Below are positions 34,953-43,114 of a stretch of 64,000 nt of DNA, piece by piece; position 1 is the first letter of the stretch; each line of letters begins with the position of its first letter. The notes under the pieces were generated by a model. That model saw nothing but the letters and a program-made list of their open reading frames with translations. It ran no database searches and was not told the DNA's origin. The DNA lies in assembly GCA_945898725.1 (NCBI GenBank), contig CAMDIK010000003.1:42543-106542 (forward strand), read 5' to 3'. This stretch comes from Rickettsia typhi (GTDB taxonomy: Bacteria > Pseudomonadota > Alphaproteobacteria > Rickettsiales > Deianiraeaceae). Position numbers and translations under genes: made by a program.

Positions 34953-35789
34953 CTAACTTTTGCCCAACCATCCACAGCTTACAAAGTTTAATACCTGATC
35001 AGTCCACGAAACTTCTGGTTGCGGGTGAACCACTTTTTCCGACACTGATGCATATACTGCTTGATTATTATAACTCGCGTCTGGGCGCGACTGCATCGCT
35101 TTTTGCAAAGCATTTAGCTTATCTGACAATAATTTATTTACAGATTCATACGTATTGTAATTACAATCTTCCACTAGGAGGGTTGCTGTGATAAACTCAG
35201 CATCAGCATATCCATTCTGGATAAGACTATCTATTTTCTCCGCTACCCTGAGTATGCGAGTGAACAATTTTCTATATTTGCTAATCTCCTTAGTGGAGCA
35301 AGAAAAATATTTAGCACAGTCTACGTCATGGAAGCATTGATTACCATCTGCAGGCAATCTATCCTTGATCCAACCTTGTTCAACCGGAATATTTGCTATA
35401 CTTGCTTTTAAGTCTTCAATCAACTTACTTCTGAATTTAACTTTGCATTCTTTGATTAACGTGTGTACTATCTCGGAATAGCCGTAAGGTTTCGGGGCTT
35501 TTGTGATCAATTGATCCATTGTGGTTGTCCAGTCTTGCATTACATTCTGCACAGATGACAGCAACATTCTTACCTCTCTTTTATCAATAACCCGACACTC
35601 ATCAATACCAAATGTGAGATCACCTGCATCTAAATGCTCAATTACCACTTGTGCGGTCTCATAAGTCTCTTGATCTTTATTACTATAATGCTTAAGCAAT
35701 GATTCTTTTGATCTATAGGAATGGTGTTGCAACCGTTTACTGTTATTAGTCATATTTGCCTGACTGCAGCTGTTACTATAAATATCCAT
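34953..35789 (-). CDS. Orphan protein between direct repeats
   Basis: 278 residues, mainly helical, with no signal peptide or membrane helix and no family I recognise. Cys occur in a cluster around residues 152-166 (CFHDVDCAKYFSC) and near the C-terminus (NFVSCGWLGKS). The N-terminus is Ser/Asn/Gln-rich. It has a perfect-consensus promoter almost identical to that of the gene at 39798 and an 18-nt leader without a Shine-Dalgarno. Lying between 39-bp direct repeats, it looks like a separately acquired or duplicated cassette. A secreted effector role is plausible but unproven. Confidence 0.6.
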   Translation of the reverse strand: MDIYSNSCSQANMTNNSKRLQHHSYRSKESLLKHYSNKDQETYETAQVVIEHLDAGDLTFGIDECRVIDKREVRMLLSSVQNVMQDWTTTMDQLITKAPKPYGYSEIVHTLIKECKVKFRSKLIEDLKASIANIPVEQGWIKDRLPADGNQCFHDVDCAKYFSCSTKEISKYRKLFTRILRVAEKIDSLIQNGYADAEFITATLLVEDCNYNTYESVNKLLSDKLNALQKAMQSRPDASYNNQAVYASVSEKVVHPQPEVSWTDQVLNFVSCGWLGKS

Positions 35790-35813
35790 AATCGTTCTAA
35801 ACGATACAACAAC

Positions 35814-35842
35814 ATTATACCATATTTTTGCACATCTGTCAA
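35814..35842 (-). promoter_or_regulatory. Consensus promoter of the 278-residue orphan
   Basis: Minus strand: TTGACA (35842-35837), spacer GATGTGCAAAAATATGG, TATAAT (35819-35814). The spacer differs by a single base from that of the promoter at 39747-39775, giving 28 of 29 identical positions. The predicted start point is about 18 nt before the ATG at 35789. The palindromic repeat lies immediately upstream. Confidence 0.75.
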
Positions 35843-35876
35843 GAGAAAAGTGAAAATAATTTGCAAATTATTCCAA
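35838..35876. repeat. 39-bp direct repeat, copy 2, with 18-bp palindrome
   Basis: Second copy of the element at 34903-34941; palindrome at 35855-35872. It overlaps the -35 box of the divergent 278-residue gene and lies 34 bp upstream of the lipoprotein gene at 35910, so a bound regulator could affect both. Confidence 0.8.
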
Positions 35877-35909
35877 AGGGTGAAAAGTGTGCAAAATTTG
35901 GAATGAAAA

Positions 35910-36950
35910 ATGAAGGTTCTAATAATGGTATTTTGCATATTTTTTGCAGGTTGCACAAGGGAAAAAGTGATAATTATAACCAAGGGAAAGGGTGGAGATT
36001 CCGCCGGATCTGTGATTATTCAGGAAAATCTTGCAAAGGTTGGGAAGGGTGCTGAAATTTTCAATCTTGACAGTGATAAACTTACAGAAAACGCCTGCAA
36101 TGACTACGAAAAATGTGTTTTTATTGGTCAAGGCGCAGCAGGTGAGCTGGTGCAAATTTATAATCGCCTAAAAACCAAGAGCAATATTGCGCTTTATTCG
36201 CATATTTACAGTGAAAATCTAGTAAATTTCCTGAAATCAAGCGAAATTCATGGCATGGAATTGTTTATAACAAATTCTGAATTAACGAAAATTACCGGTG
36301 AAAATCCTGAATTACAGGCGAAATTTCTGAAGCGCGGGGTGAAAATTACCGCCAGAAATTTACCTATTACTACGGTGAAAATGGAAAATAAAATTGAAAA
36401 TAGCCCATCATTACTGGAAATACACCATTCAGATGCAATTATTTGGCTTGGCGGCAGTTATATGAACCAAAATAATCAAAAAGTTGTGGTGACAAACGAA
36501 GATTTGGCGCGCGCAATAAAAAAATTAAACCCCGGAAAACGCGGGAAAAAGCTTGCATTTATTGCATCTCCAAGATTTTTTTCAGAGCAACTAACAAGAA
36601 AAGATCGCCTGGAAAGAATTAAAATTTTGCAGAATATCAAGGGAAATATCACAGTTCATTTGCCGGAAAATATTTATCAAGATTTTCAGAATCTGCCGGG
36701 AATTTACAATTCCGCGAAGTATACTGATATTGTAAAAACGCTGAATTTACAGGGTAAAAGCGCGAAAAATTATGCCTCAATGGACCAGTATAATCTTTTT
36801 GCAGATTTGCTATTTTGCATCACCCCATTTACATTTAAACCCGATGTAAATCAAGAAATTTACTTGAAAAATTACCAGAAAACCTGCCATTTTGCTATTG
36901 AAAATAACGCGCTAACCACTGCAATTTTGGCAAAAATCACCGCCCATTGA
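35910..36950 (+). CDS. Lipoprotein of unknown function
   Basis: 346 residues with a lipoprotein signal (lipobox FFAGC near residue 15). The body alternates strands and helices: VIIITKGKGGDSAGSVI, CVFIGQGAAGEL, IALYSHIYS, AIIWLGGS, KLAFIASPRFF, with a GT-B-like or Rossmann-like rhythm. It distantly recalls ELM1/DUF1022-type glycosyltransferase-like proteins, but no diagnostic motif is clear. It lies 60 bp upstream of nuoF on the same strand. Confidence 0.55.
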   Translation: MKVLIMVFCIFFAGCTREKVIIITKGKGGDSAGSVIIQENLAKVGKGAEIFNLDSDKLTENACNDYEKCVFIGQGAAGELVQIYNRLKTKSNIALYSHIYSENLVNFLKSSEIHGMELFITNSELTKITGENPELQAKFLKRGVKITARNLPITTVKMENKIENSPSLLEIHHSDAIIWLGGSYMNQNNQKVVVTNEDLARAIKKLNPGKRGKKLAFIASPRFFSEQLTRKDRLERIKILQNIKGNITVHLPENIYQDFQNLPGIYNSAKYTDIVKTLNLQGKSAKNYASMDQYNLFADLLFCITPFTFKPDVNQEIYLKNYQKTCHFAIENNALTTAILAKITAH

Positions 36951-37010
36951 TAAATTTACTTGAATATTACTTTATGTGTAATTTTAATGTTGTAAAAATC
37001 TGTGTAAGAT

Positions 37011-38273
37011 ATGTCTATAATTAAAGATCAAGATAAGGTATTTCCGAATATACAACACAAAGAGCCGATTTCTTTTGATATTGCAAAAAAGCATGGTGAT
37101 TTCTGTGGTATGGAGGAAATTTTGCAAAAAGGCGCTGAATGGATTATTGCAGAAGTGAAAAATTCAGGGCTGCGCGGCAGGGGCGGAGCGGGATTTCCCA
37201 CGGGAATGAAATGGTCTTTCGTGCCAAAGCCTGAAATTTCAAATAAGCCACATTATTTGGTAATAAACGCAGATGAATCAGAGCCTGGAACTTGCAAAGA
37301 TAGGGAAATTATCACCCACGAGCCATATAAATTGATTGAAGGATGTATTTACGCGGCAAGGGCAATTGGGGCAAAAATTTGCTATATATATATTCGCGGG
37401 GAATTTTGGAAAGAGTGGAAAATACTTGAAGAAACGGTGGAAAATTGCTATAAAAACGGCATACTTGGAAATAATTCAAAGCTGGATTGGAAGCTGGATA
37501 TTCATGTGCATCGTGGCGCGGGGGCTTATATTTGCGGCGAAGAAAGTGCTTTACTTGAAAGTCTTGAGGGTAAAAAAGGAATGCCCAGATTAAAGCCGCC
37601 ATTTCCAGCATTGGTGGGGCTTTATGGCTGCCCAACTGTGATAAACAACGTTGAAACTATATCATCTGTGCCGAAAATTTTGAAAAACGGCGCAAGCTGG
37701 TACTCTTCCATTGGAAGGGAAAATAATCGCGGAACAAAGCTTTATTCAATTTCCGGGCATGTGAATAATCCGTGCGTTTTTGAGGAAGAAATGTCTGTGC
37801 CATTGAAGTATGTTATTCAAAAATATGCCGGAGATGTAATTGGTGGCTGGGATAATTTATTAGCAGTAATTCCTGGGGGGTCATCATGCCCATTAATTCC
37901 CGCATCTGCTTGCGAAGATGTGCTAATGGACTATGACTCGCTAAAATCTGCAGGAACGGGGCTTGGCACCGGTGGGATTATAGTTTTCAACAAACAAGCC
38001 GATATTATCGATGCAATCTGCCGAATTTCGTACTTTTACAAGCATGAATCATGCGGGCAATGCACGCCTTGCAGGGAAGGAACGGGCTGGATGTTTCGCC
38101 TGCTGGAGAAAATTCGCGATGGAAGGGCGAAAGCGGAAGAAATTGATCAATTGCTGGAAATTACTAAAAAAGTTGAGGGAAATACAATTTGCGCCCTGGG
38201 CGATGCAGCCGCTTGGCCAATTCAAGGTTTGATTAAATATTTCAAGGGTGAAATGATAAGAAGATGCCAATAA
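37011..38273 (+). CDS. nuoF: NADH-quinone oxidoreductase subunit F
   Basis: Complex I subunit carrying the NADH site, FMN and the N3 4Fe-4S cluster. Seen: the nucleotide/FMN glycine-rich motif [17 protein letters not shown], the [12 protein letters not shown] stretch, [12 protein letters not shown], and the cluster ligands CGQCTPC with the fourth Cys in NTICALGD about 40 residues later. 420 residues is full length. It is not next to nuoE or nuoG here; nuoH is 22 kb away, matching the scattered nuo genes of Rickettsiales. Confidence 0.94.
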   Translation: MSIIKDQDKVFPNIQHKEPISFDIAKKHGDFCGMEEILQKGAEWIIAEVKNSGLRGRGGAGFPTGMKWSFVPKPEISNKPHYLVINADESEPGTCKDREIITHEPYKLIEGCIYAARAIGAKICYIYIRGEFWKEWKILEETVENCYKNGILGNNSKLDWKLDIHVHRGAGAYICGEESALLESLEGKKGMPRLKPPFPALVGLYGCPTVINNVETISSVPKILKNGASWYSSIGRENNRGTKLYSISGHVNNPCVFEEEMSVPLKYVIQKYAGDVIGGWDNLLAVIPGGSSCPLIPASACEDVLMDYDSLKSAGTGLGTGGIIVFNKQADIIDAICRISYFYKHESCGQCTPCREGTGWMFRLLEKIRDGRAKAEEIDQLLEITKKVEGNTICALGDAAAWPIQGLIKYFKGEMIRRCQ

Positions 38274-38298
38274 TTCAGATTAAGTGTTAAAAATTATC

Positions 38299-38327
38299 TT
38301 GACACAGCTTGTACAATATGCTATACT
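38299..38327 (+). promoter_or_regulatory. Consensus-type promoter of the 139-residue orphan
   Basis: TTGACA (38299-38304), 17-bp spacer ending ATATGC, TATACT (38322-38327); the ATG follows 23 bp after the -10, with no Shine-Dalgarno. Same class as the other orphan promoters. Confidence 0.65.
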
Positions 38328-38350
38328 ATGATTAGTGTTTTATTAATTAT

Positions 38351-38770
38351 ATGGAAAGAAAGAAACCAATAATGCATCAGCAAGAGGTAAAAAAGGTTAT
38401 ACCAAAGCCAGTGCCAGAGTTGCAAAGAATCAACATAGAGAAAGCGAAAGTACTCGCAGCAACTACCGTAGCAATAACAGGTACAAAGAAGTTGTGTGCA
38501 AAAATGGAGCAGATATTTTATGATTATGCCGCTAAGGATCTTTATATGCAATTACAAGCCATAGATGAAATAAAACAACTAGATAAAATGCTTGTCGAAA
38601 CGCGCAATATCAACGTATTTGACTTTAATGATATTTATAAATCTATGCCTAAATTTAACCAACCAACACCTGCCAAGGAAGAGGAAAAGAAGGTGGAAAA
38701 ACCACAATTTGTAGCAAAGGAAGAGGAAAAGAAGAAAAGCAAAAAGAAGAAAAAAAGTCGCGGAAAGTAA
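38351..38770 (+). CDS. Orphan protein with Lys-rich tail
   Basis: 139 residues: a helical central part (about 28-85) and a C-terminal third of Lys/Glu/Pro repeats (two copies of AKEEEKK-like segments, at about 108 and 122) ending in a run of Lys and Arg. No family recognised. The basic tail could bind nucleic acid or act as a nuclear-localisation-like signal in a eukaryotic partner; speculative. It has the shared orphan-gene promoter and is followed by a hairpin at 38781. Confidence 0.5.
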   Translation: MERKKPIMHQQEVKKVIPKPVPELQRINIEKAKVLAATTVAITGTKKLCAKMEQIFYDYAAKDLYMQLQAIDEIKQLDKMLVETRNINVFDFNDIYKSMPKFNQPTPAKEEEKKVEKPQFVAKEEEKKKSKKKKKSRGK

Positions 38771-38780
38771 GGCTAGTGCA

Positions 38781-38805
38781 CCCTGGGGTGAAAATATCCC
38801 CAGGG
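38781..38805. terminator. Strong hairpin between convergent genes
   Basis: Perfect 8-bp stem CCCTGGGG/CCCCAGGG with a 9-base loop, 10 bp after the stop of the 139-residue gene and 8 bp before the stop of the convergent Cys-rich gene. No long T tract follows on either strand, so it may act as a bidirectional, possibly inefficient, terminator or as an mRNA-end stabiliser. Confidence 0.6.
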
Positions 38806-38813
38806 CATTAACA

Positions 38814-39053
38814 TTAGCAACCTTGCTTTGCAAAGCAAGCAAAAGTGTCGTTTTCATTGTCATGAGACTGGCATTTCGGGCAAGATTTTAGCCTGCTTAT
38901 GTAATCTCCGCAAGAGCCGGATTCTTTTGAAAGGCAGCTCAAGTCGTCGTTACATTTACTCCATTGTGCATCAGAGCAAGCAGCAGCCTGGGCTTTGGAG
39001 GTGAAATTTATTGCAAAAAATGCAACCAGAATTAAAGATAATAAAACACGCAT
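38814..39053 (-). CDS. Small secreted cysteine-rich protein
   Basis: 79 residues with a clear signal peptide (about 1-23, ending AQA|A). The 56-residue mature part has eight Cys (ACSD, KCND, SCLS, SCGD, SCPKC, ACFA, terminal C) and is otherwise hydrophilic, so four disulfides are possible. No family recognised. The size and Cys density recall disulfide-stabilised secreted peptides, toxins or inhibitors, but could also be a periplasmic structural or metal-binding protein. Confidence 0.6.
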   Translation of the reverse strand: MRVLLSLILVAFFAINFTSKAQAAACSDAQWSKCNDDLSCLSKESGSCGDYISRLKSCPKCQSHDNENDTFACFAKQGC

Positions 39054-39104
39054 ATATAAAGAAAAATAATTAATAAAGAAAATTTGATAAAAATAGTAAA
39101 TTTA

Positions 39105-39172
39105 CCGCATTGCGGCAGGGTATGGTTATAATGTGACTTATGCGTCACACATTCGAAGGAATTTCATAACCA
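39105..39172. other. Cluster of hairpins in a 200-bp gene-free spacer
   Basis: Three stems occur close together: CCGC/GCGG (39105-39115), an outer TGGTTAT/ATAACCA pair (39123-39129 with 39166-39172) and an inner GTGAC/GTCAC pair (39133-39148). It is not a tRNA: it is too short and lacks a T-arm. The rest of the spacer 39054-39254 shows no gene. A small RNA or a regulatory site is possible. Confidence 0.3.
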
Positions 39173-39254
39173 AGTTTAGCATTTTGCAAACTACACAATT
39201 TATTATACAATAGGTATAATTTTTTTATTATCAAGTGCTTTTTTGCAGAAAATT

Positions 39255-39659
39255 TTATTCAATGCAAGGCTTTTCAAAGTTTATCAAAAATTCTTTTGCC
39301 TTTTCACCAAAAATATAATTTCCTGTGCAGTCTTTTCGCACAACCCTATGGCATGGAATTATAACTGGAAGTGGGTTTTTCCCAATCAGAGTGGCGATAT
39401 TTCTAGTTTGCTTCTCAAGCCCTATGAATTTTGCAAAATTTGCGTATGTAATCGTCTGCCCGCGTGGAATTTTAAGCAATTTCTGCATAATTAGGCGCTT
39501 TTTCGGATTATTTTCCACCCGTTCAATTAGGCTGAATAGTTTTTCATATTTTGCTTGCCCGCGCTCAAAATAATCAAGCAATAATATTTCAATTTCCGCG
39601 CGAATTAAGCTATCATACAAGCAATAAAAACTTCGAATACATTCTTGAATATTTTCCAT
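39255..39659 (-). CDS. ogt: Methylated-DNA--protein-cysteine methyltransferase
   Basis: Suicide repair protein removing methyl groups from O6-methylguanine. The DNA-binding/active-site domain is complete: IPRGQTITYANFAKFIGL, the arginine finger region TRNIATLIGKNPLP, acceptor Cys in IIPCHRVV, then YIFGEKAKEFLINFE. The ATG at 39659 gives 134 residues; further upstream the frame runs through the divergent promoter at 39747 and is not credible as coding. The N-terminal ribonuclease-like domain of larger Ogt/Ada forms is reduced. Confidence 0.85.
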   Translation of the reverse strand: MENIQECIRSFYCLYDSLIRAEIEILLLDYFERGQAKYEKLFSLIERVENNPKKRLIMQKLLKIPRGQTITYANFAKFIGLEKQTRNIATLIGKNPLPVIIPCHRVVRKDCTGNYIFGEKAKEFLINFEKPCIE

Positions 39660-39746
39660 AAATTTTCCGAAAAAGTGAAAAATCCCTAGGTCAAGCCAGG
39701 TAAAAGCACTAATGTCAAGCGATATATTGCAGCTGTAATTTTCCCC

Positions 39747-39775
39747 TTGACAAATGTGCAAAAATATGGTATAAT
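39747..39775 (+). promoter_or_regulatory. Consensus promoter of the 194-residue orphan
   Basis: TTGACA (39747-39752), spacer AATGTGCAAAAATATGG, TATAAT (39770-39775). Apart from one spacer base it is identical to the promoter at 35814-35842. The ATG at 39798 lies 22 bp after the -10. Confidence 0.78.
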
Positions 39776-39797
39776 AAAATAAATTGATAAAATTAGT

Positions 39798-40382
39798 ATG
39801 GATGGTGGAAATATGCCAGTGGCGCAGCCGAGTAGAACAAGGAGGTTTTTCGGTAAACTCTGCTCTTGTTTTACGAAGAAAAAAAATACACTTATATTGC
39901 AAGATCTGCCAGATTTTAACAATCCACACAAGTCACCAAAATACGCGTCTAGGAGGATATCAGAGTACACACCCCCTTCATTTGTGCAAACTAAGATTTC
40001 AACAGAGAAGGATTTAGGATTTAAACCCATTCTAGATTCGTTTTTGCTAATACCTGATGATTCCTCTGCGTTTTGCTTTGACTTAAGTCAAACACCCTCA
40101 TCCATCTCCAATGAAACTAATTACTACATTGATATCGACGAATCATACCTCGCTAATAAAGCATTCACTCTAGCTGAATTTGAGGATGCACTTGATGAAA
40201 TACCATCACAGATATCAGAGGAATCATCAATTGTAAATTCTCCATACGTACATGCGTATAAAACCATGAGTCAAATAAAGAATCAAAAAAGTGCATATGA
40301 AAATGAACCCACAACCCCACGCTTATCAATTCCTAACCTACATTTGTCCAAACAGGCTCACAATAAGCGCCAGTTAGGGTAA
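39798..40382 (+). CDS. Orphan protein with CSCF motif near N-terminus
   Basis: 194 residues, mostly polar and probably disordered, rich in Ser, Asn and Pro. Near the N-terminus is a basic/aromatic/Cys cluster (RRFFGKLCSCFTKKKN). The CSCF motif also ends the protein at 42445-43062 (KCSCFGR). An acidic region (about 115-145) follows. There is no signal peptide. Cys pairs next to basic residues can be lipidated in eukaryotic cells, so membrane targeting in a host is conceivable; speculative. It has the shared orphan promoter. Confidence 0.55.
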   Translation: MDGGNMPVAQPSRTRRFFGKLCSCFTKKKNTLILQDLPDFNNPHKSPKYASRRISEYTPPSFVQTKISTEKDLGFKPILDSFLLIPDDSSAFCFDLSQTPSSISNETNYYIDIDESYLANKAFTLAEFEDALDEIPSQISEESSIVNSPYVHAYKTMSQIKNQKSAYENEPTTPRLSIPNLHLSKQAHNKRQLG

Positions 40383-40445
40383 ATAATAGCGCACCCCTTG
40401 ACTTTCATAAGTTTTGGTTTAGAATTGCATGTGTGAAGTTTAAAA

Positions 40446-40739
40446 ATGTCTCATTGTTTTAAGTCAAAACTTGTTAAGTATTCCAGCGCGAAGGTAACTT
40501 GGTATTTTGCCGATGTTCCCTTGGAAATTTCGCATGAAATTCGCCTAACCACGCCAATATTCGGCGGCTTTGGCAGCGTGCGCGTTCTTGCAAAAATTGC
40601 CGATATTTCTTGGAAAACTTCAATATTTCCCGACTCTCGGAAAAAATGCTACATTCTGCCAATTAAGGCGGAAATTCGTAAAAAACTAGACCTAACCGAA
40701 GGTTGTGAAATAGAAATTCAAATAGATTGCGAGGTATGA
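40446..40739 (+). CDS. DUF1905 domain protein
   Basis: 97 residues matching DUF1905: WYFADVPLEISHEI, GGFGSVRVLAKIADISWKTSIFPD and YILPIKAEIRKKLDLTEG. This small beta-barrel family is widespread; its molecular role is not known to me. Its stop overlaps the next gene's ATG (ATGA), so the pair is translationally coupled. Confidence 0.82.
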   Translation: MSHCFKSKLVKYSSAKVTWYFADVPLEISHEIRLTTPIFGGFGSVRVLAKIADISWKTSIFPDSRKKCYILPIKAEIRKKLDLTEGCEIEIQIDCEV

Positions 40740-41197
40740 AGATGATAAATTCCGCAAAAATTGCCGATATTTCTTGGATGGTTGGCTTGAGCCATGAAAA
40801 GCGCGCGGCTTATGAGAAAATTCAACCAAATTTCTGGAAAATGGCAGAAAATTCCAATGAAATTCAAGCAAAATGGTTCGAAGAAGAGCTGAAAAACCCT
40901 AAGGTTATTGCGCTAACTTGTGAAAATAATCTTGGATTTATTATTGGAAAACTGGTAAATCCGCCCGAGGTCTACAGCGCGGGGCTAACTCTTATGATCG
41001 ACGATTTTTGCGTAAAATCACCTGAATTATGGGGAAATATTGGTAAGAAATTGCTTGAAAAGTGCATAGAAATGGGGAAATTTGCAGGGGCGGAGCAAAT
41101 TCTTGTTGTTTGCGGCAAGCACGACCGGGCGAAATATAACCTGCTTGAAAGCATGGAGCTTTCCACAGCAAGCGTATGGTGCACGCGGAAAATATAG
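40736..41197 (+). CDS. GNAT-family N-acetyltransferase
   Basis: About 153 residues with a GNAT-like fold: a GFIIGKLV strand, LMIDDFCVKSPELWGNIGKKLLEKCIE (a degenerate acetyl-CoA-binding region where Q/RxxGxG/A is replaced by LWGNIG), then AEQILVVCGKHD and a C-terminal strand. The substrate is unknown. ATG at 40736 overlaps the DUF1905 stop by four bases; ATG at 40742 is an alternative. Confidence 0.7.
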   Translation: MKMINSAKIADISWMVGLSHEKRAAYEKIQPNFWKMAENSNEIQAKWFEEELKNPKVIALTCENNLGFIIGKLVNPPEVYSAGLTLMIDDFCVKSPELWGNIGKKLLEKCIEMGKFAGAEQILVVCGKHDRAKYNLLESMELSTASVWCTRKI

Positions 41198-41232
41198 CTT
41201 TTTTTGCCAAATTGCCCAAGATTTTTCCAGCC

Positions 41233-42303
41233 TTAATCTTTTACAAATACGCTTTTAATTTTATATCCAGCGCTTCTGAAGAAATTTTTCACCTTGCATT
41301 TTGCGGTATTTGGCGCGGTGTAGACAAGGTCTTTTCTGCCCACAGCGTGTGGTTGATATTGTATTCCATAAGTGCCAGGGTAGCCCTGCGTTGGGGTGCA
41401 ATGTATAAATTTTTCTTCCTCTTTTTGATCTGCAATTCCCGTTACAAAATTTGACTTAAACAGGTGAAATTTACCTTGATTTTGAGACATAACAAACTGC
41501 CCGTACCACTGCATTTCCCATGGAACAAGATTGATTAAATCTGCAAAATCGTAGTCCAGTTCAGCTTTTATGTAACTTCCCATTTGATATAAAATGTCGG
41601 AAGACCAAAGGGCAAATCCGGAAACAAAGTCATACCAGGGGTCAAGTCCGCCTTTGAAAATATAGCGAATAAATGAGTGTGATTGATAGCGATACGCTTG
41701 CTCTGGGTCAACATTTCCAAGTTTTTTAACCTTATTGAACTTTTTCTGCCCGCTGCTTTCCGAGCCATTTCCCAGAATTCGCCCCACGGTTTTCAGGGTG
41801 CTGTCATGGTAGAGCATTTCTTTTGTGAAATTTCGCGTAAAATATATATCAGAGTCAATTGACATGTAATCTTTTGCAAGATTTGTTGAGTGAAAGCAAA
41901 ATTTTATCACCTGTTGAATTAACCAACCCGAGCGCGGTTTAGCCTTTAAATGGTTGATTTTCGCCTGCGGAATATGGCATTTTTGTAAAACTTCCTCTTC
42001 TGTTATAAAAGTTGGAACTTGTGAAATTTCATTATTTTTGAGGCTATTATTGTATAATTTTAGGAAATTTGGCAAATCTTCCCGCGGAACAACAAGATAA
42101 AACGGAACTTTCGCGTTAAAATGTTTCTCCACAGATTTATACATCACAAGGCTTCTTTCCAAATCTCTGTGGAATGATTTTGTTAAAAAAGCGAAATCAT
42201 TCTTATATTTTACAGCACTTGCAGCAGCAAAGGCATTGCCTGATAAAATACATAAAAGCGCTACCACGCAAGTAAATTTTATAAACACCGATATATCAAA
42301 CAA
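41233..42303 (-). CDS. Exported glycosyltransferase-like protein (DUF6492-like)
   Basis: 356 residues with an N-terminal signal or anchor (about 8-27, ending NAFA). The mature part resembles DUF6492 proteins: DFAFLTKSFHRDLERS, then PFYLVVPREDLPNF, a DxD-type motif in YMSIDSDIYFTRNF, and FVSGFALWSSDIL. This pattern suggests a GT-A-like sugar transferase. An exported location would be unusual for a nucleotide-sugar enzyme, so the N-terminal segment may be a membrane anchor, or the activity may differ. The tRNA-Tyr gene ends nine bases upstream. Confidence 0.55.
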   Translation of the reverse strand: MFDISVFIKFTCVVALLCILSGNAFAAASAVKYKNDFAFLTKSFHRDLERSLVMYKSVEKHFNAKVPFYLVVPREDLPNFLKLYNNSLKNNEISQVPTFITEEEVLQKCHIPQAKINHLKAKPRSGWLIQQVIKFCFHSTNLAKDYMSIDSDIYFTRNFTKEMLYHDSTLKTVGRILGNGSESSGQKKFNKVKKLGNVDPEQAYRYQSHSFIRYIFKGGLDPWYDFVSGFALWSSDILYQMGSYIKAELDYDFADLINLVPWEMQWYGQFVMSQNQGKFHLFKSNFVTGIADQKEEEKFIHCTPTQGYPGTYGIQYQPHAVGRKDLVYTAPNTAKCKVKNFFRSAGYKIKSVFVKD

Positions 42304-42311
42304 TATAAAAA

Positions 42312-42397
42312 TGGTGGAGGAAGTAGGATTTGAACCTACGAACTCTTACGAGAGTTGATTTACAGTCAACCGCCTTTGGCCGCTCGGCCATTCCTCC
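42312..42397 (-). tRNA. tRNA-Tyr (GUA)
   Basis: A complete minus-strand cloverleaf of 86 nt including an encoded CCA. The acceptor stem is GGAGGAA/TTCCTCC, the anticodon loop CTGTAAA within TTGA/TCAA gives GUA, there is a long variable arm (CTCTCGTAAGAG), and the T-arm holds GTTCAAATC. The long variable arm with GUA is diagnostic of bacterial tRNA-Tyr. Confidence 0.95.
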
Positions 42398-42444
42398 ACT
42401 GGGGAGGAAAATATAGATTATCTAATTGTCAAGTAGAAAATAAA

Positions 42445-43062
42445 CTATCTACCAAAACAAGAGCATTTATTACGTTTTTGTAAGCTAACTTTGCGATTTA
42501 TTGCTATGCAATCTAGTTCAAGATTACTGCATATTGTCTTGAAATATAATGCTTTAGTTTGATAATATTTACCCACTGCAACTCTTGTTTTCTGTATATG
42601 TTCATCAGGAACAAGAGCATATTCATGACCGGGTTTCATATATTTATCATCGCGCGCCTTTACCTGCTTTAAACTTACTTTTTCAAGATCGCAATCACGT
42701 TTTTCTGAACGCAAAGGACCCTTAATACGACTTATATCAGATCTTTGATACATCTCTATTGTCTTTTTTGATGCTTGAATACTACGCACATACTCTCCAA
42801 TATCATTCAATGGGAATTTATTAGGATCACTCCGCTGCCTTCCTGATTCTTGCAAATTTTGCAATTCTGATGGATTTGAATTTTGAGAATTTTGAGAATT
42901 TTGAGGATTTTTTATCTGACGCTCGATATCTTTTATCTTTTGCTTGATATCACTTTTAACACTTAAAGGAACCTTGTTCTTTTTTTGCAGTACTTCCAAT
43001 CTTGTCTTCATTGCCTTCATAGCACCAATGTCTGATTCATGATAATTCTCGGAATCTTTCAT
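42445..43062 (-). CDS. Orphan protein ending in CSCFGR
   Basis: 205 residues, strongly charged. A helical N-terminal part (about 10-55) is followed by an Asn/Gln/Ser repeat (QNSQNSQNSN), then basic helical segments. The C-terminus is KRNKCSCFGR, sharing CSCF with the protein at 39798. No known family, signal peptide or membrane helix. It has the shared orphan promoter and a 17-nt leader. Possibly a secreted lineage-specific protein; inference. Confidence 0.55.
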   Translation of the reverse strand: MKDSENYHESDIGAMKAMKTRLEVLQKKNKVPLSVKSDIKQKIKDIERQIKNPQNSQNSQNSNPSELQNLQESGRQRSDPNKFPLNDIGEYVRSIQASKKTIEMYQRSDISRIKGPLRSEKRDCDLEKVSLKQVKARDDKYMKPGHEYALVPDEHIQKTRVAVGKYYQTKALYFKTICSNLELDCIAINRKVSLQKRNKCSCFGR

Positions 43063-43085
43063 ATTTATAATAATATACTAATGCT

Positions 43086-43114
43086 ATAGTAGCATATTTT
43101 CTAGGATATGTCAA
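43086..43114 (-). promoter_or_regulatory. Orphan-class promoter of the 205-residue gene
   Basis: Minus strand: TTGACA (43114-43109), 17-bp spacer ending ATATGC, TACTAT (43091-43086). The spacer end matches that of the promoter at 38299. It overlaps the last codons of the GNAT gene at 43111. Confidence 0.6.

Noticed and set aside
34953..35789. Insertion sequence or transposase between the direct repeats
   Set aside because: The protein shows no DDE or tyrosine-recombinase motifs, and no terminal inverted repeats lie at the edges of the cassette.
39660..39929. N-terminal extension of ogt by 90 codons
   Set aside because: It crosses the divergent consensus promoter at 39747 and the translation does not resemble the Ogt N-terminal domain.
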